Assembly (NCBI GenBank): GCA_003640385.1
Contig: RCAB01000011.1
Span: forward strand, 434,001-498,000
Direction: 5' to 3'
DNA from: Setaria digitata
Taxonomy: Eukaryota > Nematoda > Chromadorea > Rhabditida > Setariidae
Length of the DNA: 64,000 nt
Below are positions 41,133-56,000 of this stretch, piece after piece. Position numbers and translations under genes: made by a program. Position 1 is the first letter of the stretch; each line of letters opens with the position of its first letter. The notes beneath the pieces were generated by a model. That model was given only the letters and a program-made list of their open reading frames with translations. It did not search any database and was not told the DNA's origin.

Positions 41133-44100
41133 CTATGGGAATAGAAGCAGCACATCAGTTGTTGAATAATAATAACATTGTCAAAGGTCAACATCCATCT
41201 ATTTCAGTGACCCAAATTGACGACAATGTATAAATTTTCCGTAGTGCAAGAAAAATTATTCAGAGAAAATAACTTTCTTATCAATATTTATCGTCGTCCG
41301 CTACCACCGTCACAACAGCGCATTTAAATAGGAAATGAAAATATAAGTGCAAGTTTCCAGAACTCCAAAAAGTGCACAAAGGCAATTGAGTAATCAACGT
41401 TATTAACCTTGAATTGTGAATCTAAACTTGGAGACTGGACTCTGCGCCTTGAATAAGATGAAGAGGTCACGCAAGCAAGGACGTAGTGTACTGCCAAGCG
41501 AAGAAGATGACAGAATTCATGAGCATAAAATATTTTCATCCTGAACTTCTCGCCTTCATCGCACGAAAAGTGTACCAGAATGTGCAGATTTTTATATTGC
41601 AAATTGGAAAAACCATCAAGTCCACCCAATATCATTAGAAATCGGAAGGGAACTGCTGTTGATTAATATAAAACTTAATCTGACACCATAGATAGCACGT
41701 TGTGATGTGACAATCATATCAGATTAATTCTTGCTTTACTTTGAAATGAAAACACTGTCATATGAGCACTTCTCACTGCTACTCGTTATTATAAAAATTA
41801 TGGTTCATAAGAGGTAGAAATGTTCTCATCTTGTTTCGTCTTTGTGCATCATTTTTGTAGACTAGATTTTAATTTATATTCAGAACATAAGAGATGCAAA
41901 TACATAACTAGAAAAGACTACGAGTGGCGCTGATGGCGGATATGTCTAATCAACGTCACTGGATGCCACCAACTTATTTTCTTTAGCCCACCTGCCTAAA
42001 GTTGCTAACCGTATTGACCAATTTTATTATTGACTAGGTAAAACAGGATTTCTGGGTTTACTAAAGATCTGATAAAGTGTGTCTCGATCAACTTCCATAT
42101 TGTTTACTCGTTGTCCTTTCTTACTATAATGAAGTGCTCAGGATAGGTTCTGCCGATGTTTCATTAAATAATCAGTATTCACAGCAAAAACTTGGAAACA
42201 TTTTGTTTAATGGTATTCAATAAATCATCAAAGCATGTTTTAGATCAGTAAAATGAAAGAAACAGGAAAGCCAAAAATTATTTAGTGAAAAAACGATTCT
42301 CAGTCGCAAAAAATAAATCAAATTGCTGATGGAAGAGAAAAAAGAGAAGCTAGATAATTGAAACAAATTGCTGCTAAACAACTATTTCCAAATAAACTTG
42401 GAAAATTTCCAAAAATCTTAATAAAAAATCCAGCAAAAAAAGCAGTTCTTGTATCAAACGCTTTTTTGTTCTATTTCCTTATCATCCATTGATAAGGATG
42501 GTTGTTTAGCAGCAATTTGGCACCAACGTACTTCTGTCCTTTCATCCGACAATGATACCTTTCGTAAGATTTGAAGTGGTATATGCTTTCTTACAAACTT
42601 TCAGAAAAAAAAAAAGGTATTTGAAAATTTGGAAACTTCAAAAAAAAGACGAAAAAAAAGGAAAAAAGGCTTACGAAGGAATTGTCGAAATAATATAAAA
42701 AAAGGTAATATGTCACTCAAATATGTAGCAACTGAACAGATCCCTGCCAATTTCTTATTCTATAATGAGTTTTAAATTCCATTATGGGAGTTATGTGTGC
42801 TTAAACTTGAAGTTCCATCACTGTACTGAGCTGCCTTTGTCACCAGAAACGAGAGTATATGAAGTCCTGAGATTAGCAAGATTCTTATCTCAAATTTGCT
42901 GTCAAAATATACTAATTTCCTATTGTGGTAGTGAAGCTATGTAAATGATTATTTTATGGCCGAAGAATCTTCGACTGCAAACAAATATTGACATTCCTAG
43001 TTTCAACTTGAAAATAATTACTGATTCAAATGTGACTAATTACCTAGTGAGACAGATATTTGAACCACTGGATATTTGCGAGTTGTGACAACTCTTTACG
43101 CGGGGAATAGAACTGAAGTTGGTGTTATAGTTGAAGTGTACATATCGCACTGAATTACCCTCGAGGCAACAATTATAATAATTCATTTGAACGGGAAGGC
43201 CGTATAAGAAGGAAAGAGAGAGAGGAAAAGAGCAAGAAAGAAGCTAACTAAAATCAATCCTAGACAAGCCGGAAAAGATGACAAATATTTCTTCGCTTCA
43301 AGTGGCTTCTGTTCCTGGTCTTCTTCATTCACTGGGAGAAATTGTGGACTAAATGTTACATAATTATTCCAGGGGAAAAAACGTGATGAACAAGCAAACA
43401 CTTTTCTTCTCCGGATGGACCGGTCTTGACTAATTCATTTCGTTCTGATCACAACGCCAACCAGAAATCCAGACTTCATTGCTACTTCCTGTTTTTTCAT
43501 TCCGAAATATTAACAACAAAAGTAGAAAATTGAATGAAATCGCAAACATCTAAAAGAAGTGAAAGTATATCTTACACAGAAAACCTCTTTCCTTAATCTG
43601 TGTGAAATTCAAGATTCCGAACAAATGTTTCAGTTGACATTGCTAGTAGGGGTGGAAAGGTTGGCTCGTTATCACATACCTTCACTGCACAACAATTCGT
43701 CGGCAACGGGCTTGTACTGATTTACGGCAGTGATAAGGTGACGATAACGACACATCAGTATTTCGGTCCTTCACACCATATTCATTTTTCCTCTATTTTA
43801 TAAATTTACTTAATTATCACTGAAGTTCACTTCAGTCTGTTATCCCCTCTACCACTGTGTTCTAGCAAATTTAATTAATAAAATAATGAAGATATAAGAA
43901 ATAATTATGTGCTGTAAAAAGTTAGACTAGCAGCAAGAGAATCACTTGGTCCTGCTATCAGCCTGAAAATCAGATGGAGAAGTTGAGTGGACGCGTATTC
44001 CTTCGCACTTAATCTCAGAAGTAACATTTCCAATATATATGTAATGTGTATATAACTTGCTTTTCAAAGAACGCGTTATATGTAATTGATTGGATGTGTA

Positions 44101-47100
44101 TGGGCAGATACTTCAACGAGCACTGAAGGCGATAAAATTTGTTCAAAAAAGGGAATGAATTTCTTGCTAACACAAAATTCATTCGCATTATTTGTGCTTA
44201 CATGCCAAATACACTGTTATATGAATAGAAAGTGCCGACACTGTAACACAATGTATTAACAGTACGGGGAGCAACCTGTTTATTCCGAGATAACCCAAGT
44301 GATGACCGTCATAATTTGTGATTAATTCTAGTGATTATTGTTATTTTAAAATGACCATTAGCAATTCATTTCATTCGATGTTGTGGTTGTTTACACCGAT
44401 TAATTAATTGTATGAAGGAATTGCTATTCATTCTAATTGAAGGGATGAAGTAAAAATCATTTATGTTTTATTCAACAAATAAACCCTTTCTTCACTGATA
44501 TCTGAATTTACGTCTTCTGATTAGCAGTATCACTTCAGCTGTACGCACTGGATCAACGAATTAGGGAGATGAGGACGGCTAAATTAGCAAGATTCAACAA
44601 AACTAACAATAAGGATTTTTTGATATCTACTAAGAAACTCATTGAAAGGATAGTAACTAAATATCTGAAGTATGCAAATTTCTTGAGACCTCTGTCCAAC
44701 TTTTTCAAGACAGTGAAGTCATCCAGCTCCTTACCGTAAACGGCAAACTGACTTCTCTCTGCGTGAAGATCAGTACTTGCTAAAAGTTGTAAATTTAATA
44801 TTCTTTCGAAAAATCACATAAACAAATCTGACATCAATCAAATTCACCTTTTCCTTTCTCTCTTACTCCACAAAAGAAATAGGAAGCGATATGGGTGAAT
44901 TAATGAAAGTTAGTCGATAAATCAATTGTTAGAATTTTCAATAAGGCTCGAAACTCATTACCAGCTCATTATTAATTATTACAGACATTTAAAATTTTTA
45001 AATAAGGAGAAAATAATTATTTCGGTGGACAACCTTACTCAAAAGAATCGTTCCTAAGAACTTGCTCCTTCTCACAAAAGTCTTGAAAAATAATTTTTCA
45101 TTTTTTTTGGGGGAACGGTATACATAGTGTCTCTTTTTCACCTGCATTCTATTAGACATTACTGGCAGGTGATCAATTTGAAGATCGATTAATCGAATGA
45201 AAAATTGAAATATTTTAAACTAAACAAACTGTCGTAACTTTGTTATCAGCAATTACGCGACAGTTAATCTATAAGTATGCTCATTTGTTCAGCATCGTAA
45301 ACCTTCGCGATATTAATTACTTCAGCAATGAAATAGGTGCAGACAACAGTGCTGACGGAGAGACAGACAGATACACACACACTACTAACCCAACTACCAT
45401 TAACACACAATTACACTTTTGAGTAGAAAAATAAATAAATAAATGAAGCAGTACAAGATTTGACAACTAATAGTTCTTAATTGTTCAGGAAAAGTTAATT
45501 ATGATTTTCCAGTAAAAACCTCACCACCATGCACAGTAAAGATTAATTCGAAGAGCAAGATATTCTAACGTGGCAGATGGAGGATGTTCTAACATTACAC
45601 CTTAAATTTTAATTATTACAATTCAACGACATTTATAATTTCTTTCCTGCTCTTAGTTTATTATATTTCCCAGAAGTCTGCATTAAACACTGCTCATTAG
45701 CAAAAGCCGAGATGGCTCAGCAGACTGATTAGATGGAACCGAGCAAACATTTATTTATATCAAAAGCTTCAGTCACCGTTACTTTTTATGATATAACTGT
45801 TAACCGTTCGGGGAGAGCCAAGCACACTTTCCACTGTTCAAACAAATTCTATTGTCCGAACGATTCGGCACTTTATTTGCACCACCAGATGGCAATCTGA
45901 AGAATGTATTACTATATACTGAAGAAGGACCCTTTAAAACGGTGTGTCTGGACGACGAAGGATGCGGCGAAATATGCAAGATAATAATCAGTAGGCATGA
46001 TAAATTTTAATTTTGGAATTGGCAGTGACTGATTCGAAATCGAATTTAATTTTATTAGCACGGTTATTCCAGCTGGAAAAAGCTTAAAAGAACCACTGAT
46101 GGATAGACAACTGCATTAAACTGTGAATGTAAATAACGCATCACTTGCTTTCCTTACTTTCCATAAAAGGCAATTACCGGGGAAGCTAATTAAGTGATGG
46201 AATGGAGAGTTCGAACTAATAACCCTCACCTTGAAAGAGAAGTAAACCAAAAATGAATAATCTTCAGACGAAAGAAATAATAGGAAGTGAATTGATCGCA
46301 GTTGCGAAGACGTAGTTGTGTGTTAATCAATTCTTCTTGCTATTTCAATCAATAAGCAAAAAGATGAATGCGGTGGTTTGTTCGAGCAAAAATCTGAATT
46401 TCTTCCTTATATGGACGGGAGTGAACGAGAAAAAGAGGTGACGAATATTCACGCCATATCAAAAGAATTTCCGCCATCTCCAACTGCTGCCAATCCCGAA
46501 TTCCTCAGTGAAATGAGGGAACGAGCGGTCGCATTAAGCACAATGAGAACACAACGAAAAAAATGAAGAGGTGAGAAGGGAGAAAGGCGACTTTTCTTGT
46601 TTACACTCTGCAAATGATAGACTGCCTCAGTTAGGTGGACTACTTAATTCTTATCTTGAGTTCAAACATTTCCAGTTGCTCAGATTTTATCACTAAAGTT
46701 TGCAGTTGATCCAAAGGTATGCTACAGAACATTGAAACAAGTGGATAGATGGCATAGCTCACATTTCATACATTTTCGTAATCTCTCCAATGTAACGTTG
46801 ATCAATTACTGCTAATAATTCATCGTGTCATTTACCGATACAGAAAAAAGGAAAACTCCCACTTGGTGCTAAACTTCTTTCCAATAAACATAAACTGAAA
46901 TACATTTTGCAAAAAGTAAATTAAATGAAGAGCTACATCAAATTCTCCGGTAACTTCGAGCATCATGCAGATCAATTAACCGCCAGTCCATTATTTTCAT
47001 TTCTCATCACTTAAAATCATTTCTCTGAAAACTTGCTCCACGTAAGAGCTCTGGAATTCTCTGCAAGTGAAGGTGAGAACTGGAGGCAATTCACCCTTCC

Positions 47101-47449
47101 GAATAAATATTGCTACGAAGCAAGCAGCGGGTACTCTCATCAGTAGAGCTAGGAGCACTTGCACCTGGCCAGAGATGTTGTACCCAGTATGTGGTTACTT
47201 TAATTATGATGAACCGGCTGATGAGAGTTCATTATAACTTAAGTCTCACTTTAGAGAAGCCGATATTTGGAAAATGATTCAGTTTTGCTTCTGAATAAGA
47301 GACAGTGTACAGCCTAGGCCACTCCGAACAGCTCTGAGCTTTGCTAAACTGCATCAAGCCAGAAGTGCTCCATGCCATCTCGAACTTCATCCTTTGTTGT
47401 CTTTGAAGAGACGGACAGAAAATCGCAACCGCCAACACCACATATTCAT

Positions 47450-47560
47450 ATGCACACACATGTGCACTAGCACAGACACATGCATAGTAACAGATGCACA
47501 CACTACAGTATACACATGCACACACTACCGTATGCGCATGCTCGCACATACAGTACGCAG
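47450..47560. repeat. Degenerate 21-22-bp minisatellite with alternating purine-pyrimidine units
   Basis: Three adjacent units begin at 47494, 47516 and 47538, each starting ATGC and containing a CACAC(T/A)AC core followed by a GTAT/GTAC step. The 45 bases to the left carry looser copies. Much of it alternates purine and pyrimidine. The 118-codon minus frame across it (47232-47588) is low-complexity. Confidence 0.7.
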
Positions 47561-50500
47561 ATGCGAAATACGAAGGGAAGCCTGGCATGCTCCACAGACT
47601 TGATGAGTCTAATTTTCCGTAAAAGGGTCACATCTCAAAATGTACTTAAGACCATACAAATGACAACCTGTAAATGTGCCTTACTAAACATCGACTGGTC
47701 AGTCAGTCAGTTGCGGAGATTTTAATTCAAAATTAGGGAAGAGAGGGAATGGGCTGAGATTGGCTTCACAATTACTCCTGAAGAATGAACTTAAGGCAGT
47801 GAAGGAACTATAAAATGATGACTTCTGTTGTTACGCAGAACCCTACTACTGAATAGAAATAAAATTAACACCATCTTTCATCAGTACCAGCAGCATTTCA
47901 ATTTTAATGGAACTTTTTGATGGTTCATAGCAAATTCCTTTCCTCCCAACAACTGTACTCTGTGTGAACTGAAGAACAAATACGAAGGACGGGAACATCA
48001 TGAATACGGCAGTCCCGGTGGTGGGTACTGCTGCTTAGGGATCAGGTCGGGATGGATAACATCAAAGTATTGCTGCGGAACTCGCTCAAATCAGCTCTCA
48101 CTACTGCTACTGAGACCGATCAGGTAGTTCAAATAAATCACAGACATTGGTACTGTACAGTTTATTGCACTTATTGGAACTAACAATTTAACTCATTCTT
48201 TAAATATGCGAGTCGCTTGGTCTCAAATTGCTTCCCACGATATATCAAATATTGATATTAATTAACGAATTTGGTGTGCTGTCTTAGTCTCCTTCTTTAT
48301 CCTTAATATCTCTTATGTCAAATGCTTTCTTTTTTTTCCTTAATTAAATGTAAAAGCACTTCCATTAAATGAATTTACATTGATATTCAATTTGTAAATC
48401 GAGCGTTAATAACACGACAAGGTAGGTGACAGGTGCTGTGAATGCAATCAATGGGCAACAGCGTAAGGCATTTGCCAGGTGGCATAATTATATCAGTTTA
48501 CTTTTCTTTTACCTTGAAGTTTAAATAGCCCTTATAATTTTTATCTCTCCTTGATACAAAGATGCTCAAAGAACTTCAGGATCCTAGTTGATATGCATAA
48601 ATTCACTTTTCACATCTGTCCTTATTTTCCTGACGTTTTCTTCTTCTCTATACTTTCTTTCTATTAATTTCGTTCTGAAGGGATTTGTTAAATAATCACC
48701 TCTCTTTTTATATTTGATCTTTTTCCTAACCATTAGCTTACAAGTTTGACATTCCAAAACTTATGGAAAACTTTTTGTACTTTCTGATACTTATTTACCT
48801 ACCCTCTATTTCAGGGAACTTCATTTACTTACGTCCTTTCAAGCTTATCAAATTTATGATGAAATTTTTATTATAGACCACAAAGTATAATAATTTCACA
48901 ACTTTACTACCACAGTCATCTCACACAAGGGTTCGTTCGTAAATTAATGAATATTTCAATACATAATAAGCAAAAAAAGCTGATAAAGGTAGAAAAAAAG
49001 GAAAAAGCAATTAATTAGCTCGTGTAGTACATTGTATCCAATAGTAATAAACTCAATGACAGAAATAGAAAGTTCGTGGAGGTGTTCGCCTACTAATATC
49101 TGAAATATTTTCCGATAACGTACTGATTATCATTACTTTGGGTCATTTGCTATGAGAAGATATATGCATAATTCGTGTGATTGTGACATTACATAATTCA
49201 TTCTAATGGCATTTATTTATTCAGATTACTGACAAATGCAAAACTGTTAAATGTGTGGCATTTTGTGAAAGTGATTAAACCTCAGAATTACTATTCTTTC
49301 CTAATTTAAGGTAAAAATTTCTGAAGCGAAATGATGAGAAGCATTTTCGTTTAAATAAAACATGAAGACGAAGACCGGTCAGCCAAGAATGACCAAAACT
49401 AAATTTGAAAAAATGGATTGCATGACAGAAGCGTTACATAACTGATAAGATTGGCAGCCCACTCACCAAACAGTAATTATCGAACAGTGCAAAATGATTC
49501 AAATTTCCATAACAAAATAGGACGTAAGAGTTTTTCTCAAAACCAAACGTGATATCGCTATTACGTTCCTCAACTTTCAGCTTTTCTCTATCCTGAGCCC
49601 ACCATTTAAATTTTCAGTTTCAAGTCTCAACTCGACCTGTGTCTCTCCAGTATGAGGAAATGAAATGATGCGAAACAAGCAGAGTGAAATATTTCAAACA
49701 GAACAATCACTTCTTTGAACCATCGCCGATGCAATCTGATCTATCAGAGTGGTAAAGCGAGAGACAAATGGTGACACTTCAAAGCTACAGTGGCCCACAG
49801 ATGAACTGGCCTGACTGTTTTCTCAAATTCAAATGAGAGTGCGACTCATTTCAATACTTCAGGTTATCGCAGTATTATCGCGTTTCACTGTCTAGCGTTG
49901 TACTAACAGGCCTGAACTCAGTCCACTACTATTCCCCATCTAACGTCACACTGTAAAATCGTTCCAGAATGTTTCCTTGCATAAATTCTTTTCAACTGTT
50001 CTAAATTAGAAGAAAAAACACACATCTGAAGGTCATCGAATTCCTTCTCCTCTCCCTCTCTCTGTGTTCTTTTCGAGAGCAATAACAGCAATATAATAAA
50101 CGAAATATACGAGTTCACTGTGAAACACTATCTTAGGAACGAAAATAAATCAAACTTCTTGCAAAACAGACCATCATGCTACGAAGATCACACGTAAGTT
50201 AGTGGCAATATAATGGCAACCGCGTTGGAAAAAATGACGGAAGCGTAATGGTCAGAAATGAGGAGGATATTGGGAGTATTTCACCTGCAATTAGCATTTT
50301 AACTTGCTGTGTAAAGTTAGACTGGAGCTGAAGCTAGAAAATCTATTCCTGCTGTAATCGCAATGGAAAATATTGTTTCTTTGGATTCCGATTACAAATT
50401 ATCAGGAATGTAGCACACAAAAACACCTGAGAATTCTCTGTAATCTTCTAGCTGCAAATTCGACTGCTTTTGCCACATTTAATCACCCCCTGTCTGCTTC

Positions 50501-53026
50501 TGTATTTACACATACCCACTCCTTTTCACTGCTAGTCTCAAGAGCAAGACCAAATATGTCGAGATTTGGCGAACCGGATGAGATGTTATTTTGGCCAAGT
50601 GCATCCTGCAAATTTACAATTGCTCCGTCAGATTTGTTGGCAGGAAATGGCTGCACGATATTCCGCTTGACAGAGAAACACTCTACGAGAGCCGACAATC
50701 GTTCTTCGAGATGGTGCATAGTGACAGTCCACCTCTCCAGTCTAACTTGTTACTAATGGCCAGCTGGGAATTTCATTGAAATGACTTCAAAGGCCAAATT
50801 ATTCGAACTAGAGCTAGAGACAGGCAGATGCAGACAGTCAAAGGGGGTAGACGACACGACTTGCATGAAACACCAAGAGGAAGCAAAAAGGGCGATGGAC
50901 ATTTATTCATATACGAGTGGGTTACTGACTTTTGGTTTGCCGCCAAATGGACGGAGGAAGAGACTCTCTTCCGAAACTGACTTTTCGCATTGACTCAGTT
51001 GAAGTTAAAATTGCTTGAGAGTGCGAAGTTCATCTCCACGGACCGTCAAGAGTAGGGACTGTGTGATTTCGAAACTTATAAGGATGCCAAATAGTCAACA
51101 GAGAGTCCCTTGACCTCTGAGATTCACAAGGGAAACAGGCGAACTTTTTCAAATCCTATCTTTTCAGTTCTAATTTAATGGTTACGGATATAATTTTGAA
51201 GGGATTTCTCCTTTAGAATTACACAAGCAACACTACTTGACATTGACAGTCCACTGAAAAAGTTTTTTCGGTCACAGTACTTCCTCTCCTAACATTTCTC
51301 AGCACAGATTTAGAAACAGTGATGTGAACTCATTAGTATTACGCCTATTTCTCATTTACACAGTTTTCCGCAAATGGGGAAATTCAATTAAATTCAAGTG
51401 CCTACTCAGTGTGACGACCATAGTTCTCCTGTATTGGTCACAATGAAGCCAGTTAATTGAGTATGGGATTAAGCGAGTGAAAGAAATGTTTGGTCTTTTC
51501 ATTTACATTGTGAACTGACTCACTACTCTTAGGGCTGGAATTCCTGAAAGAAATGTCCTTTTTCAGGAACTAGTCAGCTCTACACTAAGTTCAGAGCACA
51601 GGCTTGTGGATTGTTATTGTTCCTGTGATCACGAATTAAAATATTAATAAGAACAAATATTTTCTCACTAATTCCTGTAATGAGATAGTTTCGACTGAAT
51701 AAATTATTCCAATCAGTTAAATAAATTTTCAGTTTGAAAAAATTTCAACAATTCATTTGGAAGAGACTTCTTTGAGGAAAAGTTCATGCAACAAACTTTC
51801 TTCTTACTACAAAACAGTACATCGCACTGGCAACGATCTTTCCCGCCTTTCACTTCCTCAGCTGCTATGTTTTATATTTTAATAAAATAAAATTTTAACA
51901 AAATTTTAGTAAAAAGAAATTAAATGACTAATTCGTTGCGTCAAATCGCAACATATTACTTGTGACGGAGCTGTGAAGCAGCTATTCCAGTAGCTGCACT
52001 GAATTCATCAAACATAGTTGTCCCCGTTGTAAAGGTGACCAAGTTGCTATTCGAATTGCTTGGAAATCAATTCTTTTCAGCCCGTAATCCTCAGAAAATT
52101 GCGCCCACTTCAGCAAAAAATAGAGTACCCTGTAATATCCCAGATCTTTTTACAATATTAAATTATCATTATTATTACATGGTTTGTTTGTGTTCGCAGA
52201 TCTCTGGGAATTAAAAATCCCAGATCCTCAATCTCGAACAGAGATAATCTCCCAGATGGAAAGTTATAAGATATGGGATGGACAATAAAAGAGAAAAACA
52301 AGGGCTGAGAAACTATTACGGTTAGTTTGCATCATTACAAATTATTCTATAGTCGCGGGTTATAAAGGCAAACAGTTTGAATTTGAACCAGAATTAAATA
52401 ATAAAAGAGTCAATGAAATAAATAATTTTCATTATTTACCTTCTCAGTAGTGTTTCATAATCGATGTTAATTTTCAAAAACATTTAGTTCCCAAGCTTAA
52501 AGGTAAACTGTGAGGTACATGTTTGCACAATTCGGCACAAATTTTAGTAGTATCAAATCAGATAGAATTATACGCCACAAAACAATCTGCCAACGTTATG
52601 GTCTGTTAGTCAGGCTTTTTTCTTCAGTAATCAGACACATACCAATTCCGTTTATGAGAATGCCAATCGCACCATTCTTCGCAGAAAGATTCCGAAGGAC
52701 CAAAAATTTGGAAAATGCAGTATATCCAGTAATATCTGATGAATAGTTGAATAAGTAATATAAGCTAAATTAAAGGAGCGCAAATAAGGAACGGCTTGCT
52801 TCAGCAAGTTATTAATAGCTGAGACATTGTCATTTTAAGGACACAGCTTTCATTAGGTGCAAAGGTTGAGAGAGCTTTCAGTTTGCTTTATAAAGCGCAT
52901 TTACGTCAGTGGAGGGAAGGTATTAAAGGACTAAAATTTATTGTTAAAACTACCTCACTGTAAATTCTTCGAAAGCATTTACTAATTTCATTCAAAATTG
53001 CCCCAATTCCTAACTCTTTTTCTGCA

Positions 53027-53046
53027 ATATATACATATATATATAA
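53027..53046. repeat. AT-dinucleotide microsatellite
   Basis: Imperfect (AT)n run with one ATAC interruption. Confidence 0.75.
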
Positions 53047-56000
53047 TGTGTGTAGAAAATAAAAATGTGCTGACATACCGTAACAGGTGTGTTTTGTTTA
53101 AAAAAATATTTTGGAATTAAATTATTTTAGTTAATCTGCATTTGAGAAAATTAACAGAGCAAGCTAAATTTTAAACACTAAACAGTGTCATCATCGTAGT
53201 TCAGAGACAAGTAGGATTTGATACTAATTTGCATCTGTTTTTGATTAATTATCCATGTTTTGAAAGGACATCTCCACTTTAAAAAGTGTTCAGATTCTAC
53301 TTATGTTTTTTTCTAAATAATTATTCATCTAGTAAAGCACAATTATTAAAATTGTTAAACTTATTTAAATTAGCAAACAGATTGATCAAGAATTCGTCAA
53401 GCTGAAATGAAGTAAGGAAGAAACATCATCATTTATAAAAAGGATGAATAATAAAGATTAATTATATCGGCGTGTTATCTTATAATATTGTTTAATAGTT
53501 TATTAAGAGAATAGTTATTCATAAAATTTCCTCTTCATCAATTTGATTTGCAAAAAATTCAAATTTTTTTGAGTATGCTTTATATTGCAAAATTTAGAAG
53601 ATTTAAGTTCTAAACTGAAATAAATCCCCAAATCAATCTTTATTATTATAGACGAGGAACAGAACTCGTAAATTATCTAGCAAAAAACTGATAATTAAGC
53701 TTCAGTAAATATGTTGCGAATTTCGAAGTCTAACCCTTAAGGCGTTCGTAATGTTTTGAAGTAAAAAAATTTCGTGTTCCATTAAAATGAAAGGAATTAA
53801 GAATTTTCATTTATAAGTTAATGTAAAGCATTCATCTCCAATAAAACTCCCAAATGAATATATAACAGAGCAGTTTTCGACGATTCCAATTTCTTTTCAT
53901 TATGTAGAATTTTTGGATTAAAACTGTTAAATAACAAAACGTAAATAATAACGGCCAGACCACTCATCACTTGACGAAAAGTTCTTGGTCGGTTTAGAAT
54001 AACGAATTTTATTTAATTTTAAATAATTGTTTTTGCAGACATTGCGTTTACAGGATGAATCCACTAGTCTTGGTCTTATAAAGTTACAAATACTTCGGAT
54101 AAACTAATTTTGAGAAAGTTGGAGATAAACGTTAACGTGTATGAAAAAGTAAACTGATTTTAATTTTGGATCTATTCTTTTAGAAGTGAATTATTTCTTT
54201 AAAGCTGTTAGGAACTTGTCATTTGTTTTCTAAGCGATAGTGGTCTCAAGATACGCTGAATTTTTATTCCATAATAAAAGTAAAGTGAAATTTGTTGTAA
54301 AACCAATTGTTAATTTTAAATTTCAGGTTTAATTAAGGCAACTTTTTTCATTCCATAAACTACTGACATATTTTGAATTTTTACAGATTCAAGAATTCAA
54401 GGATAAGTTCCTGCTATTTTGATGGATTTCAAAAAACAAGGTGAGTAGTTTATAGATTTTTAGTGGTGAAATCTCTTCATCCTTCCCTTTACATATTCAA
54501 CAAAAGACTTACAGTACTTTGATGAATTCAAAAAAAGCATAATGGGATAAATAGTCTGATAAACAAACATCTCAAACATATTTCTACTTCAGTAGCCGAA
54601 TTATTGAAACACTTCACCACTTTAATCTTTCAGCAATTTTTTACAACGAATATCATTATGAGAACTTTTGTTTTGAATAATGTGCCTATCACAGTGCTGA
54701 ATAAATGAATTATATTCTACAGTTTTAATTCTGCTCCTGGTATAAGTATCCACCCATGTTATTGTTGTTCCAGTGATGGCATAAGAAAATATCTTTGCTC
54801 ATAATTTCAACCAGTTCTTTGGCAATAAATTAGTTCCATTAATTTCATTTTAATAAATGTGGAAATGACTACTGCAAAAATTCTTTGGTAATTCATTCAA
54901 CTATGCTAATAAATATGAAAAGATCAGTCCAATTTCCTTTACCGGACTTCTCGCAAAAAAAAGGTATTTAGCAAACGCGATAGTGATTGATAAATTTAAT
55001 AGAAGTTGATGGGAAATGTGCAAGATAATGAGCTGATTGAATTACTGACTCATTCTGAGCACTTGGATAGAACGAAGTAGATGGAGAAATGTTAAGTGGC
55101 GGATAATCCTTATTATATTTAAGACTGCATTTGGACGATACCGCAGTTTTAATTCACTTTCCAAATATGAACGACAAGTTCAGTTATGGGAAATTATGGT
55201 AATATGGAGATGAAGTACATCCAAAACATTAGAGTAATTTTTTTAATGCAAAATATAAGAAACAGGCCTTTCACTAAGATTGAATTTTGATGAAGAATTT
55301 GAAAAATTCGAGAAAAGTCCTCCAACTTTTATTCAGGGTATTAAAATGTTTGAAAAACAAAATCTTTTACAGGTTTCCGACCATTTTCATAAATCCTAGT
55401 GTGAGTAATAATAACGGTAGTTTCAAAATCCATTTGGAACAGAAATAAATGTTTCAAGTTTATTTTGTGAAATATTCAACCAAGCCAAAACAGTCGTTTT
55501 ACGATTTTAAAAATTGCAGTAGATTTCTAACCTTGTCATTAAGGAATTTCATTTTTAATTTTGGAAATTTTTATTACTGGCCACTTTGCATCTGTTTACA
55601 ACTAATCAAATATACAATCACCTACACACTTCTGTCTGCAACGTTTCAATGGCTGACTTTTTGGTTAAGATTAACTTAGTGAGGTATCGTAAAGGAAAAT
55701 AGAAATGTTGATGGTTTTCCACTGAAGGACAGCGTTTGATGTAACGATCCGTAATGAGCCCATAAATATGAAAGACTCCCAAGGGAGGGGGTTACCAAAT
55801 CATTTGATGAAGTATTGCTGTGATGGAGTTCTAGAGCTGCTGGGGACCAGCTCATTTCCTTTCCTCTTCAGTCTGTTCTTGAGGAAATGAAAAGTTGACA
55901 TCCTGCTATTGACCCAACCTGTGCAGTTCGCTGTGTTATGGGACTGATTGTGTAATGAGAAGTTCGCTTGGGAAGCCTCAAAGAAGCTTTGAAAATAAAG

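Noticed and set aside
45700..45740. GCCGAGATGGCTCAGCAG, resembling a tRNA-Leu/Ser 5' end
   Set aside because: No matching anticodon or T arm follows within 90 bases.
46378..46566. Charged 62-codon plus frame
   Set aside because: Starts at TTG and has no ATG nearby or clear acceptor; could be an exon but cannot be supported.
47232..47588. 118-codon minus-strand cysteine/tyrosine-rich frame
   Set aside because: Most of it is the translation of the CA-rich minisatellite.
50373..50756. 127-codon plus-strand open frame
   Set aside because: Length is within chance expectation for this base composition, no domain recognised, and it lies opposite a more protein-like minus frame.
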